Assembly: GCA_009692185.1 (NCBI GenBank)
Contig: SHZT01000003.1
Coordinates: 186,001-250,000 of the forward strand
Length of the DNA stretch: 64,000 nucleotides
Reading direction: 5' to 3'
Origin: Gemmatimonadota bacterium
Lineage (GTDB): Bacteria > Gemmatimonadota > Gemmatimonadetes > Gemmatimonadales > GWC2-71-9
Part shown: one piece after another, positions 54,747 to 63,099 of the stretch
Position numbering within the stretch: the stretch's first letter is position 1
Layout: each line of letters opens with the position of its first letter
The notes under the pieces: model-generated
Database searches by the model: none
Told to the model about the DNA's origin: nothing
What the model saw: the letters and a program-made list of their open reading frames with translations, nothing else
Program-made: the position numbers and the translations under genes

Positions 54747-55795
54747 GCGGCCACGCGCGCCCGGGCCATGCGGAGCAACATGGTGGTCAGTGTGCCTTGC
54801 TCCTCGCTGACGCCGGTGGACTTGAGTGCACGATCCGCCTCGCTCAACGTGCGGAGAGCCTGGTCTAGTTCCTGGGCGGTCCATCGGTCCACCAATCCAG
54901 CATAGCGACCCCCCTCGGTAGTGTAAGAACCGAGGCCTTGGGGCCGCGCGGTGAAAAAGGAATTGCGTATTGCACCCTCGAGGGCGCCACGAGAGCCTCC
55001 GTTGTCGAGCAGCGCCCGTGCATGGCGGACGGCAAGCAATACGGTTCCTAGCAGCGTGACCATTTTCACCCCATCGGCGCCGGCCTGGGGCACGACCACG
55101 TCCAGCAGTCGAATGCTCTTGGCCGTATCCCGGCCAACCGCCGCTGCCACCCAATCGGAAACCGTCTCACCTCTCCGCACCCCCACCATCCGCGCCACGT
55201 CGTCGGTCGTGACCGCGTTGCCCGCGGGGCAAGCCGACGCCAGTTTCTCGATTTCCATCCTGACATGGGCCAGGTCCGAGCCGACCACGGAAAGCAGGTG
55301 GGCGGCTGCGTCCGGCTGCAGCGTAATCCCTATGCGCTCGGCTCGCTCGATCGCCCACCGGCGCGCCGCGTCCGGTGTCAGATCATCAACGTTGACGTGG
55401 CGGGCCTTGGCGGCCGTGGCGGGGCTCACCTTTTCTCCCGCGCCATGGACCAGCACCAGCACCGTAGAGGGCGATGGGCGTTCCAGGTAACGCGCGAGCA
55501 CCTTCCAGACAGACGCACTGGCCCGCCATTGCTCCAGGTTCTTCACCACCACGACACGGCGCTCCGCGAGCATCGGCGGGGTTTCCACGAGGGCGTGCAA
55601 CGATTCTCCGTCGAGATCGCCGGCGCTTCGGACGTCGAGATTGAAGTCCCGGGCAGCAGGATCGATGGCCGCCGTCACCAGGGCCTTGGTCAAATCTTCT
55701 TTCAGGATATCTGCGTCGCCGGTGAGGTAGTAAACCGGGACCAGTTCGCCCTGATTGAGGGCTTTGTAGGCAGCATTGAGCGAGAGCGGCGCCAT
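54743..55795 (-). CDS. holA: DNA polymerase III delta subunit
   Basis: 350 residues. The clamp-loader delta start ELVPVYYLTGDADILKED and PPMLAERRVVVVKN are conserved, and the middle region RWAIERAERIGITLQPDAAAHL matches the family's lid domain. The alpha-helical C-terminal collar follows. It opens the DnaN clamp at primers. It is 26 bases after the anti-sigma gene. Confidence 0.92.
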   Translation of the reverse strand: MAPLSLNAAYKALNQGELVPVYYLTGDADILKEDLTKALVTAAIDPAARDFNLDVRSAGDLDGESLHALVETPPMLAERRVVVVKNLEQWRASASVWKVLARYLERPSPSTVLVLVHGAGEKVSPATAAKARHVNVDDLTPDAARRWAIERAERIGITLQPDAAAHLLSVVGSDLAHVRMEIEKLASACPAGNAVTTDDVARMVGVRRGETVSDWVAAAVGRDTAKSIRLLDVVVPQAGADGVKMVTLLGTVLLAVRHARALLDNGGSRGALEGAIRNSFFTARPQGLGSYTTEGGRYAGLVDRWTAQELDQALRTLSEADRALKSTGVSEEQGTLTTMLLRMARARVAA

Positions 55796-55821
55796 CCCAG
55801 CGGAAAGTACCGCCGGCGCCG

Positions 55822-56343
55822 TTAGCGCGGGAGGTTTGTCCCGGTATCGAGCGGAGCGTGGTAGGGAAGGCGACCCATTGCGGCACTGCTGAACGCCGGT
55901 ACCTGGAGGTCGGTAAACGTGACGAAGGGAACCCCGGCGTTGACGATGACCATTGGACTGGGAGAGGTCGTATGGGGTGCCCGGTTCGCCGTTCGGGTAC
56001 CCGGCGCCAACTCGGCCGTCGTGGATCGCTGGTGGATCACCAACGCCAAAGCGGCCGCAAGTACCAGCAGCGCCGCCATGCTGGCTGCTGCGGACGTTGC
56101 GGGCGTCTCGGTCTCCCCTCCGGCCGCGATGCGCTGGCGAAGGCGATCCCGGAAACGGGGCGTCGGCTCCACGTCAACCGAAGCCCGGCGCAGGGCTTGG
56201 ACCCCGTTGCGAACACTCGCGTCATACCGGCCGCACGCGGCGCAGGTCGCCAGGTGCAGGCCCAACTGACCCACGACCAGGGGGTCGTGGATCAGCCCGT
56301 CCCGGTAATCGGAGTACTGTCGCAGAAAGTCGGTGCACTTCAT
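55822..56343 (-). CDS. Zinc-finger anti-sigma factor (zf-HC2 type)
   Basis: 173 residues. The cytoplasmic HLATCAAC motif (H-x3-C-x2-C) lies at about 30-37. One membrane helix (SMAALLVLAAALALVI, about 85-102) separates it from a periplasmic tail. It should sequester the ECF sigma factor encoded 41 bases upstream. The signal that releases it is not apparent. Confidence 0.88.
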   Translation of the reverse strand: MKCTDFLRQYSDYRDGLIHDPLVVGQLGLHLATCAACGRYDASVRNGVQALRRASVDVEPTPRFRDRLRQRIAAGGETETPATSAAASMAALLVLAAALALVIHQRSTTAELAPGTRTANRAPHTTSPSPMVIVNAGVPFVTFTDLQVPAFSSAAMGRLPYHAPLDTGTNLPR

Positions 56344-56384
56344 CGAGCGATTGATACCCCGGTGGAGCCGGGGGTTCCAGGTGG

Positions 56385-57032
56385 TCAGTCCAGGCGCGGC
56401 TCGATGAGCTGGGCAAACCGGTTCCGGGCCCGGTTTAACCGGCTCTTGACGGTGCCCAGGTTGCAGCGCGTGATGTCCGCGATCTCCTCGTAACTCTTTC
56501 CTTCCAGTTCCCGGAGGATGAACACGACCCGGTGGTGCTCGGGCAGCTGGGCGACACTCCAGTCCACCAACTCGCGCAAATGCCGCTTGCGATACAGGTC
56601 GTCCGGCTTGTTCTGGGGGTCCTCGAACTGCAGCGGCCGGTGATCGGCCTCCCAGTTCTTCTTGAAGGTCTGGAACAGGACCAGCGGATTGCGGCTGCGG
56701 TTCCGCAGTTCGTTCTTCGCCAGGTTGGAGGCAATCGTGTAGATCCAGGTTGAGAACTTCTTCGACTGGTCAAAGCGGGCGAGATGGCGGTGGACGCGAA
56801 TGAAGACTTCCTGGACGAGATCTTCTCCCCGTTCACGATCGCCGATCGTGCGGTACACGAAGTTGAGAAGGCGGCGCTGGTAGCGCTCGACCAACTCGTC
56901 AAACGCATGCGAATCGCCACCCAGGTGCGCGGCAACCACGGCGGAATCGTCCTGCGCGTGCAGCAACAACCGCCCGGTGGCGCGGGGCGCCCCGATTTCG
57001 GTTGTGTTCGATGGGCCTAGGACTGTCCTCAT
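56385..57032 (-). CDS. ECF RNA polymerase sigma factor (RpoE-like)
   Basis: 215 residues from ATG 57032, chosen because AGGAG is 7 bases upstream; a longer frame to 57098 lacks that site. Region 2 shows LVQEVFIRVHRHLARFDQSK and FSTWIYTIASNLAKNEL. Region 4 shows LPEHHRVVFILRELEGKSYEEIADI. It has a short unconserved N-terminal extension. It is followed by its zinc-finger anti-sigma. Confidence 0.92.
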   Translation of the reverse strand: MRTVLGPSNTTEIGAPRATGRLLLHAQDDSAVVAAHLGGDSHAFDELVERYQRRLLNFVYRTIGDRERGEDLVQEVFIRVHRHLARFDQSKKFSTWIYTIASNLAKNELRNRSRNPLVLFQTFKKNWEADHRPLQFEDPQNKPDDLYRKRHLRELVDWSVAQLPEHHRVVFILRELEGKSYEEIADITRCNLGTVKSRLNRARNRFAQLIEPRLD

Positions 57033-57198
57033 GGGTCGCTCCTGTTGGTCGTACAGGTACTTGAGCATTTCCCGTACCGTGTGGAACCATCCAGCCAACC
57101 AACTGACTCCAAGTCACTTAGCTACGTTACTGACGTGACACTACCACGATACAGTCGTTTTGCTTTTGTCCCTGAAGGATGACAATGATGGCTTCCTT
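57033..57198. other. Spacer upstream of the ECF sigma gene
   Basis: 166 bases, moderately AT-rich, that must hold the promoter for the sigma-anti-sigma pair. A weak inverted repeat TTGTC/GACAA lies near 57163-57186, just beyond the NUDIX gene start region. No clear ECF-type promoter was found by eye. Confidence 0.3.
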
Positions 57199-57756
57199 CT
57201 ACTTATTCAGGCGGAAACCAGCCACGTAGAGTAACGCTGCGACGGTCTTGGCATCCGCGACATCGCCCCTTCGTATCATCTCAAGGACACTCGAGAGCTT
57301 CTCTGCCCTTACCTCAATGAACTCGTCCGGCTCGTGGGTCGCTTCTCCTACCGTGATTCCTGTTGCCCAGAAGAGATGGATTCGCTCGTCGGTGAATCCC
57401 GGTGTCGTGAACACGGTGGTCAGGTGTTCGAGGTGCTCCGCCCGGGCCCCCGTCTCCTCTGCCAGCTCGCGCCGGGCGCAGGCGAGGGGCTCCTCTCCCC
57501 GCTGTAGTACGCCGGCTGGTATCTCCCACAGCGTGCCGCCCGCGGCGTACCGGTACTGGCGCAGCATCAGCACGAGCGGGTCCGGGTCGGCCGGGTCTCC
57601 CAGGATCGGAACCACCGCGGCGGCACCGGGATGCCGGATGATTTCGAGCTCGATGGTGGACTGGTCCGGGGCCCGCACCGTGTCTACGTCCACGGAGACT
57701 ACCCGGCCGGAAAAGGCGCGTCGGCTGGCCAGCCGGGCTTCCGGGGACGGCTTCAT
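57199..57756 (-). CDS. NUDIX hydrolase, ADP-ribose pyrophosphatase-like
   Basis: 185 residues from ATG 57756, with AGAGG 6-7 bases upstream. The NUDIX box is GVLQRGEEPLACARRELAEE with TGA following, a full G-x5-E-x7-R-E-x2-E-E match. The preceding LRQYRYAAGGTLWEIPAG is typical of ADP-ribose/ADP-sugar pyrophosphatases (NudF type). Located just after upp. Confidence 0.9.
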   Translation of the reverse strand: MKPSPEARLASRRAFSGRVVSVDVDTVRAPDQSTIELEIIRHPGAAAVVPILGDPADPDPLVLMLRQYRYAAGGTLWEIPAGVLQRGEEPLACARRELAEETGARAEHLEHLTTVFTTPGFTDERIHLFWATGITVGEATHEPDEFIEVRAEKLSSVLEMIRRGDVADAKTVAALLYVAGFRLNK

Positions 57757-57805
57757 CCGCACCTCTGGTATAGACGATCGAACAGGCTGAAACGTTGCGA
57801 CGGCT

Positions 57806-58438
57806 TCAAAGTGTGCCGAACAGACGGTCTCCGGCATCCCCGAGGCCAGGCAGGATGTATCCCTTGTCGTTGAGTTCCCGGTCGAGCGCGGCCGCGTAAA
57901 TCGCCACGTCGGGGTGGGCCTGGAGCATGCGCTGGATGCCCTCCGGGGCGGCCACCAGGCAGAGAAACCGGATGCGCTTCGCGCCGGCCCGTTTGAGGGC
58001 CGTGACCGCCTGGGCCGCGGACCCGCCCGTGGCCAGCATCGGGTCGAGTACGAAGAACAAGCGGTCCTCTTCGGTGCCTGGGATCTTGAAGTAGTAGTCG
58101 ACCGGCTCGAGGGTATCGTGATTGCGGTACAGGCCGATGTGTCCTACTCGGGCGGTCGGGAGGAGCTGGGCAATACCCTCGACCATCCCAAGCCCCGCGC
58201 GGAGAATCGGGACGAGGGCCAGTTTGGGCCCGGCCATTTGCCGGCCTTCGAACCGTTCCAGGGGAGTTTCCACCGTGGCGGGGGCCAGCGGCAGGTCCTT
58301 GGTTGCCTCGTATGCCATCAGCGTCGCGATCTCGCTGACCAGCGCCTTGAAGTCGCGGGGCGATGTCTCCCTGGCGCGAAGAATCGTGAGCTTATGCTGA
58401 ATCAGCGGGTGGGCCACGACGGTCAGGTTACGGAACAT
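57806..58438 (-). CDS. upp: Uracil phosphoribosyltransferase
   Basis: 210 residues from ATG 58438 (ATG 58450 is an alternative). Family marks are [17 protein letters not shown] at the start, the PRPP loop [12 protein letters not shown] and the C-terminal [17 protein letters not shown]. It salvages uracil to UMP. It is divergent from the CsgG-like gene; the NUDIX gene follows 49 bases downstream. Confidence 0.95.
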   Translation of the reverse strand: MFRNLTVVAHPLIQHKLTILRARETSPRDFKALVSEIATLMAYEATKDLPLAPATVETPLERFEGRQMAGPKLALVPILRAGLGMVEGIAQLLPTARVGHIGLYRNHDTLEPVDYYFKIPGTEEDRLFFVLDPMLATGGSAAQAVTALKRAGAKRIRFLCLVAAPEGIQRMLQAHPDVAIYAAALDRELNDKGYILPGLGDAGDRLFGTL

Positions 58439-58570
58439 GAGCACAATCATAGGAGGCCCGGCCGTGGGCGTCGAGAGGTGATCCAGCGCATTGACACGGC
58501 CGCTGCCCGCCCGTACGATAGCCCCCAAGTCGTCCGCCCCAGGTGCTCACTCTCGGTTGCGAGGTCACCA

Positions 58571-60188
58571 ATGAGTACACGATCCCTGACAGGCCGCGTC
58601 GCGCTCGCCGTCATTTCATTGACGTGCGCGGGCAGCGTCGCAGTGCACGCGCAGGACAAGAAGCGCGTTGCGGTCCTCGATTTCGACTACCAGACGGTCC
58701 ATTCGTCTGTCTACGAGATGTTTGGCAGCGACGTCGACATCGGCCAGGGCATCGCGACGATGCTGGTGACCGAGCTCGTGAAGAACGGCACCTACTCGGT
58801 GATCGAGCGCCAGGCGCTCGACAAGATTCTCAAGGAGCAGAACTTCCAGGCGGGCGGGCCGACGCGAGCAGCGCCGCATCCCTCGGAAAAATGCTCGGTG
58901 TGGACGCCGTGATCACGGGTGCGATCACGCAGTTCGGCCGTGATGACAAGAAGGTGGGCATCGGCGGCGCCGGCATCGGGCCCTTGCGTATCGGCGGCCT
59001 CGGGAAGAGCAGCGCGAAGGCGACGGTCAAGATCGATGCGCGCATCGTGGACGTCACCACTGGCGAGATTCTGCAAGTTGCCGAAGGCACCGGTGAATCG
59101 GCCCGCGGCGGAGTCCTCGTGGGCGGCGCGGTTGGCAAGGTCGGGGGCGCGGTGAACATGTCGAGCTCGAATTTCAGCGCGACCATCATCGGTGAGGCCA
59201 CCCGGAAGGCCGTAGATGACCTGACCAGGACGGTCGTCGAAGCCAGTTCCCGAATCGTGGCGCGGAAGGTCGAGATCTCGGCCCTTGTGGCCGATGCGTC
59301 CGGCTCGGAGGCCACCATCAGCGTCGGTTCTTCGGCCGGCGTCAAGAAGGGCGCCAGCTACGACGTGGTGCGTCCGGGTCGCGAGATCAAGGACCCCGCC
59401 ACGGGCCGGGTGATCCGGCGCGTGACCACACCAGTGGGAACCATCACGATCACGGAGGTCGGGGCTGACTTCGCGGTTGGCCAGGTCACCGGTGGTCCTG
59501 CCAAGGCCGGTGACTGCGTGGGCACATGCCCGTCGGCGCCCGCCAGTACCGCACCCTCACAGCCTGAGGCGGCGGCACCAGAGCCGTCGCGCGCGCCCGT
59601 GGTTGGCGCGGCGCTGGGAGCCATTGCGGCGTTGCCTTCCGGGCCGTGGGCGTACGCGCCCTATCAGTTCAAGGGCACCGAGCACTTCCGGTATGAGGTT
59701 CGCAAGGTGGACGGCAAGGCTGTCGAGACCAGCCACTACAACCTGGACATCCAGCCCTCGGGCAGTGGCGCTACCGGATGAAGGTGGATGGCAAACTGGG
59801 TGACGAGGCGTACTCGTCTACCGTGACCGCGCCAAGCGCGAACGCGGGCGGTAGGATGGGCGGCATGATGGGCATGGGCCAGCTCATGGCCCTGGGCCCG
59901 GTGGGCGCCGTGCTGCTGAACCCCATGATGAGCATGATGTTCATGGGGCACGAGCTGACCCTGGGCGACGGCTGGAGTTCGTCGAATGGAGGCCGCAGTA
60001 CCTCCATGAAGGTCGAAACCAAGTGTCAATTCGCGGGTGTCACCGGTTTGAACGCTGTGATGCGCGAGAACCAGGAAGTGAAAATGGAAAACTGCCTGTC
60101 GCCCAACGTGCCGTTGCCATTGAGCGTCACGCTGCACGAGGGAAAGAACGATTACACGGAAATGAAGCTGGTGGAGTTCCGGCCCTGA
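58571..60188 (+). pseudogene. CsgG-family secreted protein, broken by two one-base frameshifts
   Basis: From ATG 58571 a signal peptide (VALAVISLTCAGSVAVHA) leads to RVAVLDFDY and GIATMLVTELVKNGTYSVIER, the CsgG/curli-transport fold. The frame is lost at the G-rich run 58850-58860 and resumes one frame over as AASLGKMLGVDAVITGAITQ to 59781. A second lost base near 59760-59763 leads to QWRYRMKVDGKLGDEAYSS, ending at 60188. Restored length is about 539 residues. Both breaks are missing bases next to G runs. Confidence 0.72.
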
Positions 60189-60194
60189 AGAGGG

Positions 60195-61259
60195 CTACGG
60201 AATAACGAGCAGGGCTGCCTTCCCGCCGAAGTCGTCGGGGACCGCGGTAATATCGTCCGGCACCGTCCAGCGGTCTCCGTTCACCAGCAGCGCGAACCGG
60301 TAGACGCCCGGGAGCAGGGCCAACTCGGCTGACCAACGCCCCGCGCGGTCCCGCGCGAGGGATGCCGGTTTCCACGCGTTCCATTCGCCTGCGATAGCCA
60401 CCGCCTTCGCGTCCGGCACCGCAATCGACACCTTGACCCTCGCCTGGCCAAGACGCTCGACCGCGACGGATCGACGGCCGGTGAACACGGTTCGCTGCGG
60501 CAGGGTAAAGCGAAGCCCCACGGACGCGAACCCGCCACTGGTAAAGCCACTCACATCCCGCGGATACTCGCCGGCAGTCGCTTCGAGGACGGTCGAGATG
60601 GTAGGGTGGACCTGAAAGCGAACGTGCCATTCCGGGTTGTCACGCAGATCACCCGCTCGAATACCGAGCCCGCTTTCGAGCCGGACGATTCCGCGCTCTA
60701 AGGTCACCACTGCAGCCGCGTCGGCGAACTGGGCCGTTGCCGTCCGGCTGGCTGCAGCCTGCGCCGTCAGGGTCACCAGGCCGCTGACCCGGGCGTCCAG
60801 GCGACCCTCTCCGGTGAATAGCAGGAGGTTCGTACCATCCACGCGCCGGACCCCACCTCCGCCAACCCGCACAGAACCCCCGACGCGGCGAGCGGTGAAC
60901 AAGAGGACGGGTCCGCCGGCCGCGATTTCGGAGTGGTTCGTTCCATCGAAGGTTCTGGCGCTCCCGAAACCAACGACACCCAGGTTGACGGAGCCGGACA
61001 ACGGCAGTGTCAACACTCCCTGGCCGGCCACCTGGACGGCTGTCTCGCCGGTGGTGAAGCGGGAAAAACTGGCATCGAACATGGCGGCCGTGCGTCGCTG
61101 GGCGAAGCCCACCCGGGCCGAAACGAGGGCGGCCGTACCGGCCACGGAGTCAGCGTAACGAGCGTGGACTCCTCCAACGAGGATGGAGGCTTCCTGGGCC
61201 GCCAGCGAGCCCGTGGCCAGGCTGCCAGCTGCCACCAGGAGCCAGGCAGCTCGCTTCAC
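60195..61259 (-). CDS. Secreted beta-barrel-like protein with C-terminal glycogen-binding (CBM48/AMPK-type) domain
   Basis: 354 residues. A signal peptide (AAWLLVAAGSLATGSLAAQ) is followed by ~240 residues of alternating strands with Gly and aromatic residues, typical of an outer-membrane barrel. The C-terminal ~80 residues are a CBM48-like domain: VAIAGEWNAWKPASL, GRWSAELALLPGVYRFALLV and NGDRW. Last gene of the sigma-linked operon, overlapping the previous gene by 4 bases. Confidence 0.8.
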   Translation of the reverse strand: MKRAAWLLVAAGSLATGSLAAQEASILVGGVHARYADSVAGTAALVSARVGFAQRRTAAMFDASFSRFTTGETAVQVAGQGVLTLPLSGSVNLGVVGFGSARTFDGTNHSEIAAGGPVLLFTARRVGGSVRVGGGGVRRVDGTNLLLFTGEGRLDARVSGLVTLTAQAAASRTATAQFADAAAVVTLERGIVRLESGLGIRAGDLRDNPEWHVRFQVHPTISTVLEATAGEYPRDVSGFTSGGFASVGLRFTLPQRTVFTGRRSVAVERLGQARVKVSIAVPDAKAVAIAGEWNAWKPASLARDRAGRWSAELALLPGVYRFALLVNGDRWTVPDDITAVPDDFGGKAALLVIP

Positions 61260-61984
61260 GGCTTCGGTTTCAGTGTCCCGGACTCGTCGCTCGAGTGGGG
61301 TGGCGCGGCCATCACCGGGGTGGTGGTCGCGGCCCGTCCGGTCAGCTCGGGCCGGTCGATGGCCAGCAGGTTACCAGCCAGCATGCGGGTGGTAACCTCC
61401 GCGACGGTCATTCCGCGAGCCATCATCGACGCCGCGACGGACGGAAGCTCGAGGACTTCGTTGGGGGTATGTCCGTCCTTGAACGCCTGCCCCACCGCGT
61501 GGGTCGCGGCCCCGCGTTCAATTCCCTGCGCGGCCAGCGACGAAGCCACCATGAGACCGGTGGCCGCCGCGTCGGTGCGTCCGGCGCTGCGGATGAGGGT
61601 GCGCACGTCGTCGGGCGTCATGCCGCGGGCCAGTGCCTGGGCGGCCGCGGAAACAACGGAACTTGCCGGGTTGCTCAGCCCTGCCCCGAGGGCGGCATCA
61701 CGAGCCGCCGCCAGCCGGTGACGAAGGTCACCCACGGCAATTACCAGGCGATCGGAGGCGGCGTGCTTAGCCCAACCCTCGAGCGCCTTGTTGGCCAGCG
61801 GTTCAACGGGGAGTCCCTCCCGAATCGCCTGGGCCGCGATCTGCTGGATCTGGTTCGCCAGCTCGGCCGGCGCGCCCCGCGCCAGGAGTTCACCCCGGAC
61901 ATCCGATGTCGCCGCGGGTTCCTGCGCAGACAATGCCCCGGCCGCGAGTGTCGCCACGAGCCACGCGCGAACGATGTTTGTCAT
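61256..61984 (-). CDS. Secreted helical-repeat protein of unknown function
   Basis: 242 residues with a signal peptide (AWLVATLAAGALSAQEP). The mature part contains several related helical units of the pattern A/R-x-G-M/L/A-x-x-x-x-V/L-x-x-x (about residues 35, 55, 119, 152, 169 and 189), and a disordered C-terminal tail. I do not recognise the family. It overlaps genes on both sides by 4 bases in an operon with two glycogen-binding-domain proteins. Confidence 0.72.
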   Translation of the reverse strand: MTNIVRAWLVATLAAGALSAQEPAATSDVRGELLARGAPAELANQIQQIAAQAIREGLPVEPLANKALEGWAKHAASDRLVIAVGDLRHRLAAARDAALGAGLSNPASSVVSAAAQALARGMTPDDVRTLIRSAGRTDAAATGLMVASSLAAQGIERGAATHAVGQAFKDGHTPNEVLELPSVAASMMARGMTVAEVTTRMLAGNLLAIDRPELTGRAATTTPVMAAPPHSSDESGTLKPKP

Positions 61985-62541
61985 GATTTCACCACACCCC
62001 TTGGGCTGATCACGATGATGCTGTTGGTCTGCCCGAAACCGTCAGCGACCTGCGCGTGCGCCGTAGGATCGGCGATCCAGCGCTGGCCGTCTACCACGAA
62101 CAGATACTCGTGCGACCCCACCTTCAACGGTACCGTCGCCGTCCAAAGCCCCGGTGCGGCACTGGGCACCAGCCGGATCGCGTCCTGGCTCCATGAATTG
62201 AACGACCCAGCAAGGCTGACCGTCGATGCCTCGGGTGCGACCAACTCGAACCGCACGAGAACTGTTCCCGCCGATGCCAACCCTGTGTCCGCTGCTCGAC
62301 CGGGCCACATGAGCAGTAACGCTACCGAGGCGGCGAATGCCAACACGATTGGACGGACGTTCACGCGTTGTGGTGCGAGCAACCACTGCAGGAATCCCCG
62401 CCGCCCCCTGGGGGACAACGACCGGACACGTGCCATGACCGCGTTGTCCAGGCCCGACGCTGGCTGGCGGATTCCAGCCGCGTAGGCGGCCAAGGCCAGC
62501 TCGAAACGATCCTCACTCAACTCGGACGACTTGTCGTTCAT
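61981..62541 (-). CDS. Membrane protein with periplasmic CBM48/AMPK-type domain, possible anti-sigma factor
   Basis: 186 residues. The cytoplasmic part (1-62) is helical (DRFELALAAYAAGI). A membrane helix (64-79) follows, and the C-terminal ~85 residues are an isoamylase-N/AMPK glycogen-binding domain with aromatic GSFNSW (117), GLW (133) and DGQRW (155). No zinc finger is present. It starts one base after the ECF sigma stop, the usual place for an anti-sigma factor. Regulation of that sigma by a glycan ligand is inferred. Confidence 0.8.
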   Translation of the reverse strand: MNDKSSELSEDRFELALAAYAAGIRQPASGLDNAVMARVRSLSPRGRRGFLQWLLAPQRVNVRPIVLAFAASVALLLMWPGRAADTGLASAGTVLVRFELVAPEASTVSLAGSFNSWSQDAIRLVPSAAPGLWTATVPLKVGSHEYLFVVDGQRWIADPTAHAQVADGFGQTNSIIVISPRGVVKS

Positions 62542-63084
62542 TCAAGCACCGTTAAGTCCTTCCAGCTTTTTCCGCAAAACCTCGCGGGCGCGATAGACGC
62601 GCATCTTGAGCGCGTCCACTCCCGCGCCCAGCAACTCGGCGATTTCCTCATACGAGCGTCCGTCAACGTGCTTCATCACAAACGCTTCCCGCTGCTCTGC
62701 GGTCAGCTCGTTCAATGCTCCTTCAATGGCCCGCCCAAGCTCATCCTGCTCCATCGGCCGGTCGGCGCGCTCCCGGGCCGGCGTGTCGTGCTGGTCCAGC
62801 GGCTCGGTCCGGCGCCGCGCGCGGGCGTTGTGACACTGATTCGTCAGGATCCGGAAGAACCAGTGCTTGAACCGGCTGGGCTCGCGGCACGACTGCAACG
62901 ACTGGAAGGCGCGGATGAAGGCTTCCTGGAGGGCGTCTTCTGCCGTGTCCTGGTCCCCAACCATGGCGGTCGCATACCGCCCGAATTCGATCCGGTACCG
63001 CTCGACCAGCACCCGGTAGGCCTCGGCATCTCCCGCCAGGACTTGGGCAACAACCTCCCCATCGGGGGCCTGATTCTCAGACAA
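62542..63084 (-). CDS. ECF RNA polymerase sigma factor
   Basis: 180 residues. Region 2 contains ERYRIEFGRYATAMVGDQDTAEDALQEAFIRAFQ (shown in two halves in the family) and FKHWFFRILTNQC. Region 4 contains LTAEQREAFVMKHVDGRSYEE and the helix-turn-helix IAELLGAGVDALKMRVYRAR. It starts 15 bases after the protoporphyrinogen oxidase stop and immediately precedes the CBM48 membrane protein, so it is probably the transcriptional driver of this operon. Confidence 0.92.
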   Translation of the reverse strand: MSENQAPDGEVVAQVLAGDAEAYRVLVERYRIEFGRYATAMVGDQDTAEDALQEAFIRAFQSLQSCREPSRFKHWFFRILTNQCHNARARRRTEPLDQHDTPARERADRPMEQDELGRAIEGALNELTAEQREAFVMKHVDGRSYEEIAELLGAGVDALKMRVYRAREVLRKKLEGLNGA

Positions 63085-63099
63085 GAGACACCATATCCG

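Noticed and set aside
57163-57186. TTGTC/GACAA inverted repeat as NUDIX-gene terminator
   Set aside because: The stem is short and bulged, and no U tract follows in the right orientation.
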